Of a stretch of DNA of 41,690 bases, positions 24,336-31,315 are shown in pieces (positions within the stretch are counted from its first letter, which is position 1; the number at the start of each line of letters is the position of its first letter). The translations under genes were made by a program, and so were the position numbers. Origin of the DNA: Myceligenerans pegani (GTDB lineage Bacteria; Actinomycetota; Actinomycetes; Actinomycetales; Cellulomonadaceae); the NCBI RefSeq assembly GCF_014892515.1, contig NZ_JADBGR010000016.1:1-41690 (forward strand), given 5' to 3'. The notes below the pieces were generated by a model. The model searched no databases and was not told where the DNA came from. It saw only the letters and a program-made list of their open reading frames with translations.

Positions 24336-24350
24336 CGGGGAGTGCACACC

Positions 24351-24383
24351 ATGACCGCCGGGGCCCTCGGGGGCGCCGCGTGA
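24351..24383 (+). CDS. Ten-codon leader mini-ORF coupled to the MFS gene
   Basis: ATG followed by nine sense codons (MTAGALGGAA) and TGA. GGGGAG lies 8 nt upstream of the ATG, a better ribosome site than the MFS GTG has. The stop overlaps the MFS start as GTGA, the arrangement used for translational coupling. The peptide is Gly/Ala-rich and has no recognisable function; translating it may simply deliver ribosomes to the GTG. An alternative is that a one-base error hides an ATG start for the MFS gene itself. Confidence 0.4.
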   Translation: MTAGALGGAA

Positions 24384-25816
24384 CCTCCGCCGCTCCCGCC
24401 CAGCCCGTCACCCGCCGCAGCGTCGGCCTCCGCTCGGAGCGCGGTCCCATCCTCGGATCCCTGATGCTCGCGGCCGCGCTCGTCGCGCTGGACGCCACGA
24501 TCCTGGCGACCGCGGCGCAGACGATCGCCCGCGAGCTCGGGGGTTTCGAGCGCCTGCCGTGGGTGTTCTCCGTCTACATGCTGGCGCAGGCGGTGAGCGT
24601 GCCCGTGTACGGGCGGCTGGCCGACGTGCTCGGCCGCAAGCGCGTGATGCTCGCCGGCATCGGGCTGTTCCTGCTGGGCTCGGTGCTGTGCGGGCTGGCG
24701 CCGTCGATGACGTGGCTCATCGCCGGTCGCGTCGTGCAGGGGCTCGGCGCGGGCGCCGTCATGCCGATGTCGATGACCATCGTGGCCGACGTCTACACCC
24801 TGGCCGAGCGCGCGAAGACCCAGGGGTACCTGGCGAGCGTCTGGGCGATGTCGTCCGTGGTGGGGCCGACGCTGGGCGGGGTGTTCTCGCAGTTCGCCTC
24901 GTGGCGCTGGATCTTCTGGATCAACGTCCCGCTGTGCCTGCTGGCCGCCGGGATGTTGTGGCGCAGCTTCCACGAGTCCGGGCGCGACGGCGGCCGCGAG
25001 CCGATCGACTACGTCGGCGCCGCGTTGCTCACGACGGGCAGCACCGCCCTGTTGCTGGGCCTGCTGGAGGGTGCCTCCCTGCCCGGGACGCTGACGGCCG
25101 GGCTCTTCGTCCTCGCCGTGCTGCTGCTGGGCGGCTTCGCCTGGTGGGCCCTGCGGACCGCCCATCCGGTGTTCGACCTGCGGGTGCTGCGCCGTCGCGT
25201 GATCGGGTCGTCCACGGGCGCCGCCCTGATGGTCGGCGTCATCGTGCTCGGCCTGTCCACCTACATCCCGATCTACGCGCAGGGCGTGCTCGACGTCGGC
25301 CCGCTCGTCGCCGGGTTCGCCCTCGCCGCGATGATGCTGGGCTGGCCCCTGACGGCGACCTGGTCCGGCAGCTTCTACCTGCGCATCGGGTTCCGCGCCA
25401 CGGGCCTCATCGGCTCGACGCTGGTGATCGCGGGTTCGCTGCTCGCGGTGTTCCTCCTCGGCGAGGACTCCGCGGTCTGGCAGGTCGGCGCGACCACGTT
25501 CCTCATCGGCGCGGGCATGGGACTGACCGCGGTTCCCACCCTCATCGCGGCCCAGACGAGCGCGCCCTGGCACGAGCGCGGCGCCGTCACCGGGATCAAC
25601 ATGTTCTCCCGCTCGATCGGCTCCGCCGTAGGCGTGGCGGTCTTCGGCGCCATCGTCAACGCGCACGCCCAGGTGGGCCCGGACGGCACGCCGGAGGGCC
25701 CCGGCCTCGCCCAGGCCATGCACCTCGTCTTCATCGCCACGGCGGCGTGCGCGGCGCTCATGCTCCTCGCGGTCGCGCTCATGCCGAAGGACCGGCCGGC
25801 GCCGGCCGGGGAATAG
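24380..25816 (+). CDS. MFS multidrug exporter, DHA2 (EmrB/QacA) type
   Basis: 478-aa membrane transporter with about 14 hydrophobic segments, as expected of the DHA2 drug:proton antiporter family. Motif D1-like LDATILATAAQTIARELGG lies in helix 1, motif A GRLADVLGRKRVM after helix 2, and motif C-like WAMSSVVGPTLGGVFSQFASWRWIFWINVP in and after helix 5. It would export drugs, toxic metabolites or an endogenous product in exchange for protons. The GTG start overlaps the stop of a ten-codon mini-ORF (GTGA) and lacks a strong ribosome site of its own. It lies 118 nt after the flavin oxidase and is probably co-regulated with it by MarR, although a separate palindrome lies upstream. Confidence 0.9.
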   Translation: MTSAAPAQPVTRRSVGLRSERGPILGSLMLAAALVALDATILATAAQTIARELGGFERLPWVFSVYMLAQAVSVPVYGRLADVLGRKRVMLAGIGLFLLGSVLCGLAPSMTWLIAGRVVQGLGAGAVMPMSMTIVADVYTLAERAKTQGYLASVWAMSSVVGPTLGGVFSQFASWRWIFWINVPLCLLAAGMLWRSFHESGRDGGREPIDYVGAALLTTGSTALLLGLLEGASLPGTLTAGLFVLAVLLLGGFAWWALRTAHPVFDLRVLRRRVIGSSTGAALMVGVIVLGLSTYIPIYAQGVLDVGPLVAGFALAAMMLGWPLTATWSGSFYLRIGFRATGLIGSTLVIAGSLLAVFLLGEDSAVWQVGATTFLIGAGMGLTAVPTLIAAQTSAPWHERGAVTGINMFSRSIGSAVGVAVFGAIVNAHAQVGPDGTPEGPGLAQAMHLVFIATAACAALMLLAVALMPKDRPAPAGE

Positions 25817-25872
25817 GCGCCTCTCCTGGCGTTCTCCGCGAGTTCATCGTCCGGCAGAGACGGGTTCAGGGA

Positions 25873-25910
25873 GCGGGCCCAGTCTGGGACGGGCCCGCCG
25901 ATGCGGGCCC
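25873..25910 (+). promoter_or_regulatory. Three-armed alternative hairpins in the phosphoesterase leader
   Basis: Three complementary 8-nt arms alternate: GCGGGCCC (25873-25880), GGGCCCGC (25891-25898) and GCGGGCCC (25903-25910). Arm 2 can pair with arm 1 (10-nt loop) or arm 3 (4-nt loop), but not both. This has the geometry of a terminator/antiterminator switch 28-65 nt before the gene. It may instead be a plain MFS terminator. The rest of 25817-25937 shows nothing else. Confidence 0.45.
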
Positions 25911-25937
25911 GCACCACCCCGGAGATTGGACCAGCCC

Positions 25938-28346
25938 GTGCACCCCACACCCACCGTGCCCGCGCGTACGAGCCGGACGGCTCGCCGCGTCGCGGGTGCC
26001 GCCCTCGCCCTGTTCGGCCTCGTCGCCCCGCTGGCGGCCACGCAGACCGGCCCCGCGGCGGCCGCCATCGACGACACCGCTGTCAGCGGGACCGCGGACG
26101 ACACCGCCTCCCGCTTCACCCTCGCCGTCCTCCCGGACACGCAGTTCTACTCGCGCTACTCCGGCGACCAGTTCGTGCCTCGCTACGGTTCGGACCCCTA
26201 CCAGGTGCAGACCGAGTGGCTCGCCGACGTCCAGGACGAGCTGCGCATCCCGTTCACGACACACCTGGGCGACGTCGTCGACCGCGTCGGCGTCGAGAAC
26301 GAGTGGCGGGTCGCCGACACGGCGATGAGCACGCTCGAGGCGGCGTCCCTGCCGTACTCGATCCTGCCCGGCAACCACGACGTCCGGAACTCCGACGACC
26401 GGCTCACCGACGAGGACTACGACCTCGACGCCGAGCCGTACCTCGACTGGTTCGGCCCCGACCGCGCGGTCCGCAACGAGACCTACGGCGGCAGCGACCC
26501 GACGGGCCTCAGCGAGTACCACGTGTTCGAGGCCGAGGGGCAGCGGTTCCTCGTGCTCGCCATGACGTGGCGGGCGTCGGACACCACCATCGCCTGGGCG
26601 AACGAGGTCATCGACAGCCACCCCACGCTGCCCGTCATCCTCACGACCCACTCCCTGATCGACGTCGACACCGACGGCACCACGGCCAAGGACACCGAGT
26701 ACGGCCTCAAGCTGTGGGACGAGCTGATCGCCCCGAACGACCAGATCTTCCTCACGTTCAACGGCCACTTCCACGGCGCCGCCCGCCAGACCCGCCTGAA
26801 CGACGCCGGCCACGAGGTCACGCAGATCCTCATCGACTACCAGATGGCGTACGACGGCGGGAACGGCTACCTCGGCCTGCTCGAGTTCGACCTGACGAAC
26901 GACCGCATCTCGATGCAGACCGCCTCCCCGTGGGTCACGTGGAAGCCGCAGGAGTCCCTCACCGCCTACGACCAGCCGTTCCTCGAGGGCCCGAACCAGC
27001 AGTTCACGATCGACATCGACTTCTCCGACCGGTTCGGCGGCTTCGCCCCGGAGTTCGGCCCCGGCACCCCTGACGAGCCGTCCCTCACGCAGCGCGCCCG
27101 TGACCTGCTCCTCGACGGGTTCACCGGCCCCGACCCGGTGACGACCCAGCCGCCGGCCTCCACCGGGGACTACCCCCGCGTGGACGGCACGCTCGCCCAC
27201 TGGCGCTTCGGCGGCCTGGACGGCGTCCTGCCCGAGAACGCCGTCGTGCCCGACGTCGCCGGCGACAACGACATGCACCGCGTGCCGATCGGCGAGTCCG
27301 GATCGCCGGCGGCGCGGGTCGAGGACGTCACCGTCACCCACGACGAGGTCCACCCGCTCTCCTCCGACGGCGCGGCCGTCTGCTTCGCCGACTCCGACAA
27401 GACGGCGCAGCGCCTCAGCTACCTCGCCACCGACGCGGACGCCCCGGTGAACGACGTCGACCTCGCGGACGGCTACACGATCGAGACGTTCCTGAAGATC
27501 GACGGCGGCTTCACCGAGGACACCAACGCCTGGATGAAGGCCCTCGTCCGGTCCGGCAACCGCTCCCGGCTGCCCGGCATGCCCTGGTCGCGGTGGGACT
27601 ACACCGCCTCACCCGTCGCGCTCGGGCTGTCGAACCTCAAGGAGTTCCAGTGGACCGAGGTCCCCGTCGAGACCACCAAGGGTGACCGCACCGCCTGGTC
27701 CGGCGAGATCATCCTGGACCGCTGGGTGCACGTCGCGCTGGTGAACGACCCGGCCGACAGCACCACCACGATGTACGTCGACGGCGCACCCGTGCTGCGC
27801 AACGCCACCGACACCCTCGGGCACAGCATCGAGCGGGACATGCCGTGGCTCATCGGCACCGACTGGGTCGACGACCACGCCACCAACGGCTGGCACGGCT
27901 GCGTCGGCGAGACCCGCGTCATCGACCACCCCACGGGGCCCGACGAGTGGCTCACGGGCCGCGCCGACCTCGACGGCCTCGCCGTCGACCTGTCCGACGG
28001 CGACCGCGTCCGCCACCTCCGTGAGGTGACCGGCACCGGCGTCCCGGGCGCCACCGTGGACGTCACGATCGAGCGCAACCGCCCGACCTGGCCCTGGGCC
28101 GGGCACCGCGGGGGCCGGGACCACTGGGGCTCGGACCACCGGGGCTCGGACCACTGGCCCTGGCCGCCCGAGGACCGCCGGATCACCACGGTCGTGGACG
28201 ACGACGGCACGTGGTCCGCCCGCATCCGCCCGCAGCTCCGGAAGGGCGAGTACACGCTGCGTGCCACGCAGTCCCTCGGCGACCGCGATTCGGCACCCGT
28301 CGAGGCGACGTTCACCGTCACCCGGCGTCCTGGCCACCGTGGCTGA
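25938..28346 (+). CDS. Secreted metallophosphoesterase with LamG-like and C-terminal beta domains
   Basis: About 802 aa. The N-terminal signal peptide (RTSRTARR, hydrophobic core, cleavage near AAA-AIDD) sends it outside. The calcineurin-like phosphoesterase domain (about 50-350) has its metal-binding blocks in order: LPDTQFY, HLGDVVD, GNHDV, TTHSLID and NGHFHG. A linker follows, then a LamG/concanavalin-like jellyroll (about 410-670) with DGYTIETFLKI, WVHVALVNDPADSTTTMYVDGAPV and CVGETRVIDHPTG. A His/Trp/Asp-rich stretch with 15-bp DNA repeats comes next, and a final beta domain (GVPGATVDVTIERN to the end). The phosphoester target, and whether it is glycan, teichoic acid, nucleotide or lipid, is unknown. 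The GTG is chosen because the TTG four codons earlier lies only 1 nt from GGAG; neither spacing is ideal. Confidence 0.85.
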   Translation: MHPTPTVPARTSRTARRVAGAALALFGLVAPLAATQTGPAAAAIDDTAVSGTADDTASRFTLAVLPDTQFYSRYSGDQFVPRYGSDPYQVQTEWLADVQDELRIPFTTHLGDVVDRVGVENEWRVADTAMSTLEAASLPYSILPGNHDVRNSDDRLTDEDYDLDAEPYLDWFGPDRAVRNETYGGSDPTGLSEYHVFEAEGQRFLVLAMTWRASDTTIAWANEVIDSHPTLPVILTTHSLIDVDTDGTTAKDTEYGLKLWDELIAPNDQIFLTFNGHFHGAARQTRLNDAGHEVTQILIDYQMAYDGGNGYLGLLEFDLTNDRISMQTASPWVTWKPQESLTAYDQPFLEGPNQQFTIDIDFSDRFGGFAPEFGPGTPDEPSLTQRARDLLLDGFTGPDPVTTQPPASTGDYPRVDGTLAHWRFGGLDGVLPENAVVPDVAGDNDMHRVPIGESGSPAARVEDVTVTHDEVHPLSSDGAAVCFADSDKTAQRLSYLATDADAPVNDVDLADGYTIETFLKIDGGFTEDTNAWMKALVRSGNRSRLPGMPWSRWDYTASPVALGLSNLKEFQWTEVPVETTKGDRTAWSGEIILDRWVHVALVNDPADSTTTMYVDGAPVLRNATDTLGHSIERDMPWLIGTDWVDDHATNGWHGCVGETRVIDHPTGPDEWLTGRADLDGLAVDLSDGDRVRHLREVTGTGVPGATVDVTIERNRPTWPWAGHRGGRDHWGSDHRGSDHWPWPPEDRRITTVVDDDGTWSARIRPQLRKGEYTLRATQSLGDRDSAPVEATFTVTRRPGHRG
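28118..28162. repeat. 15-bp tandem repeat in the phosphoesterase gene
   Basis: Three copies of a GGACCACTGGGGCTC-like unit, in frame, encoding the repeated RDHWGSDHRGSDHW sequence. It links the LamG-like domain to the last beta domain. The richness in His and Asp could give metal affinity, but this is speculative. Confidence 0.85.
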
Positions 28347-28347
28347 C

Positions 28348-28392
28348 CCGGCACGCGGTCCGGCCGCCCGGGCCGGCGGGACCGCGTGCCGG
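28348..28392 (+). terminator. Terminator after the phosphoesterase gene
   Basis: Perfect 14-bp inverted repeat (28348-28361 against 28379-28392) with a 17-nt loop that is itself partly self-complementary, starting 2 nt after the stop. No T tract. It insulates dgt, whose -10 lies 20 nt further on. Confidence 0.75.
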
Positions 28393-28411
28393 AGCTGTCC
28401 GCCAGCAGGAC

Positions 28412-28417
28412 TAGCCT
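28412..28417 (+). promoter_or_regulatory. -10 element of dgt
   Basis: TAGCCT, seven bases before the dgt GTG, fits TANNNT and leaderless spacing. It also favours the GTG at 28425 over an in-frame GTG 39 nt upstream, which lies at the base of the terminator stem. Confidence 0.5.
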
Positions 28418-28424
28418 GGTGGGC

Positions 28425-29714
28425 GTGAACGAGACCGCCGTGCCCGCCGCTCCGGCGTCGTACACCGACCACGACGCCGAGCGGTGGGTCACGGAACCGC
28501 CCAAGTCCATCTCACGCACCCCCTTCGAACGCGACCGCGCCCGCGTCGTGCACTCCTCGGCCCTGCGCCGCCTGGGTGCCAAGACCCAGGTGCTCGGCGC
28601 CGGCCACGACGACTTCGTGCGCACCCGCCTCACCCACTCCCTCGAGGTCGCCCAGGTGGGCCGCGAGACCGGCCGCAGCCTCGGCTGCGACCCCGACGTC
28701 GTCGACACCGCCTGCCTCACCCACGATCTCGGCCACCCGCCCTTCGGCCACAACGGGGAGACGGCGCTCGCCGAGCTGGCCCGGGGGATCGGGGGGTTCG
28801 AGGGGAACGCCCAGACGCTGCGGCTGCTGACGCGCCTGGAGCCCAAGGTCTTCGCGGAGGACGGGCGGCCCGTCGGCCTGAACCTCACGCGGGCGACGCT
28901 CGACGCGAGCGTGAAGTACCCGTGGGCGTACGGGGCGGGACCCGAGCGCCCCGACGGGCGGCCGAGCCGCAAGTTCGGCGTCTACCCCGACGACCTCCCG
29001 GTGTTCACGTGGCTGCGCGAGCGGGCGCCGCTCGGGGTCAAGTGCCTCGAGGCACAGGTCATGGACCTGGCCGACGACGTCGCCTACTCCGTGCACGACG
29101 TCGAGGACGGCGTGGTGGCGGGCCGGATCGATCTCGACCGCATGGCCCACGCGGAGGAACGGGCGCGCGTGGCCGAGCACGTGCGCGACTGGTACGGCGC
29201 GTGGTACTCGCCCGACGCGATCGACGCGGCGATCGGCCGCCTCCAGGACTACCTGCGCGGCGAGGGGTACCTGCTGCGCGCCTACGACGGGTCGCGGCGC
29301 TCGCTGGCGTCGCTCAAGGACATGACGAGCCAGCTCATCGGCCGGTTCGTGGGCGCGGCGACCGCGGCGACGCGCGACGAGTACGGGGACGGGCCGCTGA
29401 CGCGGTACGCGGCGCGCCTCATGGTTCCCGAGGAGACCGAGCTGGAGATCCTCGCGCTCAAGGGCATCGCCGTGACCTACGTGATGGCGCCCCGCGGGAT
29501 GGAGCCCCGGTACGAGCGCGAGCGGGAGATCCTCACCGACCTGGTGCACGTGCTCACCGAGCGCCCCGACGAGCTGGAGCCGTCGTTCGCCGCGGACTGG
29601 AAGGACGCCGTCGACGACGCGGGCCGGCTGCGCGTGGTGATCGACCAGGTGGCGTCGCTCACGGACCTGTCGGCCCTGGCTCTGCACACCCGGCTGACGC
29701 GGCCGAGAGGCTGA
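28425..29714 (+). CDS. dgt: Deoxyguanosinetriphosphate triphosphohydrolase (dGTPase-like HD protein)
   Basis: 429-aa HD-domain enzyme that splits dNTPs (classically dGTP) into deoxynucleoside and tripolyphosphate, affecting dNTP pool balance. Visible signatures: FERDRARVVHSSALRRLGAKTQV near the N-terminus, RTRLTHSLEV with His71, LTHDLGHPPFGHNGE with the metal pair His100-Asp101, and LADDVAYSVHDVEDG for a further Asp ligand. Length is normal for the actinobacterial form. The GTG start is supported by the -10 seven bases upstream. In many actinobacteria dgt directly precedes dnaG; here dnaG is 10 kb away on the other strand, with accessory genes between them. Confidence 0.93.
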   Translation: MNETAVPAAPASYTDHDAERWVTEPPKSISRTPFERDRARVVHSSALRRLGAKTQVLGAGHDDFVRTRLTHSLEVAQVGRETGRSLGCDPDVVDTACLTHDLGHPPFGHNGETALAELARGIGGFEGNAQTLRLLTRLEPKVFAEDGRPVGLNLTRATLDASVKYPWAYGAGPERPDGRPSRKFGVYPDDLPVFTWLRERAPLGVKCLEAQVMDLADDVAYSVHDVEDGVVAGRIDLDRMAHAEERARVAEHVRDWYGAWYSPDAIDAAIGRLQDYLRGEGYLLRAYDGSRRSLASLKDMTSQLIGRFVGAATAATRDEYGDGPLTRYAARLMVPEETELEILALKGIAVTYVMAPRGMEPRYEREREILTDLVHVLTERPDELEPSFAADWKDAVDDAGRLRVVIDQVASLTDLSALALHTRLTRPRG

Positions 29715-29790
29715 TGCCTCGGCGCGAAGCACGCCGCACCGGCCCGCTCCCGTCAGCCACCTGACGCCTCGCGGCGCCTCGCCTTACAAC

Positions 29791-29808
29791 GGTATGGTGT
29801 TGGTATGG
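29791..29808 (+). promoter_or_regulatory. vapBC promoter and putative antitoxin-binding repeat
   Basis: TATGGT (29793-29798) ends six bases before the antitoxin ATG, so the mRNA is probably leaderless. The -10 lies in a direct repeat GGTATGG (29791-29797 and 29802-29808), whose second copy overlaps the start codon. Ribbon-helix-helix antitoxins bind such short repeats to repress their own operon. Confidence 0.5.
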
Positions 29809-30074
29809 CTAGCAAGAAGGTCACGATCACGCTCGACGAGGCGCTGGTCGAGGCACTGACCGCCGCGGCACACGAGGACGGGGTACCGGTCTCGCGCGTG
29901 GTGTCGAGCGCGGCCGAACGGGAGCTTCGCCGGCGAGCGGGGATGGCCGTGGTGCGCGAATGGGAGGCCGAGCACGGCGCGTTCACTCCCGAGGAGCTGG
30001 CCGCTGCGCGGGCTGAACTCGCGGAGGCCGAGGCGGCCCACCTGTCCCGGACGAAGAAGAACCCGGCCGCGTGA
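29805..30074 (+). CDS. Antitoxin of a VapBC-type pair (ribbon-helix-helix)
   Basis: 89-aa protein. The first 45 residues fit a ribbon-helix-helix fold: strand KKVTITLDEALVEAL, then helix and SRVVSSAAERELRRRAG. The C-terminal part (TPEELAAARAELAEAEAAH) is an acidic to amphipathic helix of the kind that wraps and blocks a PIN toxin, ending in a basic tail. It would neutralise the downstream toxin and bind the promoter. There is no ribosome site; the -10 lies 6 nt before the ATG. The stop overlaps the toxin GTG by 4 nt (GTGA), so the two are made together, antitoxin first. Confidence 0.85.
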   Translation: MASKKVTITLDEALVEALTAAAHEDGVPVSRVVSSAAERELRRRAGMAVVREWEAEHGAFTPEELAAARAELAEAEAAHLSRTKKNPAA

Positions 30075-30469
30075 GCGCGATCCCCTACGTCTACGACACA
30101 GGGGCGCTCATCGCGCTGGAGAACGACGACCGCCGCGCGTGGGTACGGCACCGCCTCGCGCTCCAGGACGACACCCCGATCCACATCCCGGCCGGGGTCA
30201 CCGCCCAGGTGTGGCGCGACCCGCGTCGACAGGTCCGGCTCGGCGAGATCATCTCGGCCTGCGCCGTCGAACCGCTCGATCTCGATGCGGCCAGGACTGT
30301 CGGCATCCTGTGCGGAAGGGCGCGCACCAGCGACGTCGTGGACGCCTCCGTCGTCACGCTCGCCGTGCGGCTCGGCGGGGCCGTCGTCTGGACGTCCGAT
30401 CCCGGCGACATCGCCGCCCTTGCCGACGCGCGGGACGCCGGACCGACCATCACGATCCGCACCGTGTGA
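30071..30469 (+). CDS. PIN-domain toxin, VapC-like ribonuclease
   Basis: 132-aa PIN-domain protein. The acidic active-site residues are present: Asp9 in YVYDTGALIALE, Glu17, Asp88/Asp91 in RTSDVVDASVV, and Asp110 in WTSDPGDIAAL. PIN toxins cut tRNA, rRNA or mRNA in a Mg2+-dependent way and stop translation. The YDTGALIALE start and the TSDPGDI segment are typical of the actinobacterial VapC subgroup. The GTG overlaps the antitoxin stop. All the catalytic carboxylates are intact, so the module looks functional rather than decayed. The RNA target cannot be predicted. Confidence 0.88.
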   Translation: MSAIPYVYDTGALIALENDDRRAWVRHRLALQDDTPIHIPAGVTAQVWRDPRRQVRLGEIISACAVEPLDLDAARTVGILCGRARTSDVVDASVVTLAVRLGGAVVWTSDPGDIAALADARDAGPTITIRTV

Positions 30470-30578
30470 CGCCCTCGCGTCCGGCAGTCGTTCACGTCGC
30501 GTTCGCGCTGGTCGACCCACGGCTCGACCTACAGTTACTCACCTTGTGCGCAGGAAATAGCAGGCGACATCAGAACGC

Positions 30579-30615
30579 ACCGCAGGCCAGGACCCAAAGG
30601 GCTCTGGCCTGCGGT
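30579..30615. terminator. Hairpin between vapC and tRNA-Asn
   Basis: Perfect 12-bp stem ACCGCAGGCCAG/CTGGCCTGCGGT (30579-30590 against 30604-30615). On the plus strand it continues into TTTTG, so it can end vapBC transcription; on the minus strand it lies just beyond the tRNA 3' end and may end that transcript too. The rest of 30470-30623 holds no gene that I can support. Confidence 0.75.
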
Positions 30616-30623
30616 TTTGTGGG

Positions 30624-30696
30624 CTCCCCCGACTGGACTTGAACCAGTGACCTGCCGATTAACAGTCGGACGCTCTGCCAGCTGAGCTACGGGGGA
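30624..30696 (-). tRNA. tRNA-Asn (GTT)
   Basis: A 73-nt cloverleaf on the minus strand. The acceptor stem TCCCCCG pairs with CGGGGGA, with G as discriminator. The D-arm has GCTCAGCTGG, the anticodon stem TCCGA/TCGGC carries the loop CTGTTAA with anticodon GTT, and the T-arm has GGTTCAAGTCC. The 3' CCA is not encoded. It is a single gene, transcribed opposite to dgt and vapBC. Confidence 0.95.
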
Positions 30697-30798
30697 TCGT
30701 GCCGCCCGCGCGGTGTCCCGCCCGGCGACCTGCAAAAGAGTAGCAGGTCCGGCGCGGTGGGCCCGAATCGAAATCGGGGACCGCCCGAGCGACATCGA

Positions 30799-31305
30799 TC
30801 ACACCGGCAGGCCGACCGTGGAACGGGCGCGCGCCTCCGCCGCGTCGACTGCCGCCGCGACCTCCGGGTCGCTCAGGTCGAGGTCGGCGCCGCCCACCAC
30901 CTGGGAGAACATGTCCCCGTTCGCCCGGCGCCGCACGGCGACCCGCGCGGACCGGCCGCCCGGCAGGTTCACGGGCGCGGCGTGCACCACGGACCACTGC
31001 ACCCGTTCGCGCAGTGCCTGCGGGAAGGAGGCGCGCCCCTGCGACGCGAGCCGCAGGACCAGCGGGGCTCCGCCGTCGACCCACTCGACCGTGATGGTGC
31101 CGCTCTCGGGATCGGCGGACGCGCGGTCGACGTCGCACCACTCGCGGTCGACCGTGACCTCGCCCCCGCTCGCCACGAGAAGCGCGGCCCGCGACGCGAA
31201 CGCCCAGTCGCCGCCGTCGAGCTCGGCGCGGGCCAGCGGTCGGTCGCCACCGTGCTCACGGAGCGCGGTGCGGACGGCCTCGGGGAGGCGCATGAACATC
31301 TCCAT
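30799..31305 (-). CDS. Conserved-looking hypothetical protein, 168 aa (possible PH-like fold)
   Basis: No named family recognised with confidence. The first two thirds alternate short strands (DWAFASRAALLVASGGEVTVDREW, TITVEWVDGG, PLVLRLAS, WSVVHAAPVNLPGG, RVAVRRRANGDMFSQVV) and the end is helical (DPEVAAAVDAAEARAR). That succession would fit a bacterial PH-like domain closing with an alpha helix; this is inference from pattern only. There is no signal peptide or membrane helix. The ATG at 31305 is preferred because residues upstream are low-complexity; an ATG four codons in is an alternative. It lies 10 nt after the AI-2E-family permease gene on the same strand, so the two are probably co-transcribed. 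Confidence 0.7.
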   Translation of the reverse strand: MEMFMRLPEAVRTALREHGGDRPLARAELDGGDWAFASRAALLVASGGEVTVDREWCDVDRASADPESGTITVEWVDGGAPLVLRLASQGRASFPQALRERVQWSVVHAAPVNLPGGRSARVAVRRRANGDMFSQVVGGADLDLSDPEVAAAVDAAEARARSTVGLPV

Positions 31306-31315
31306 GGGCGCCACG

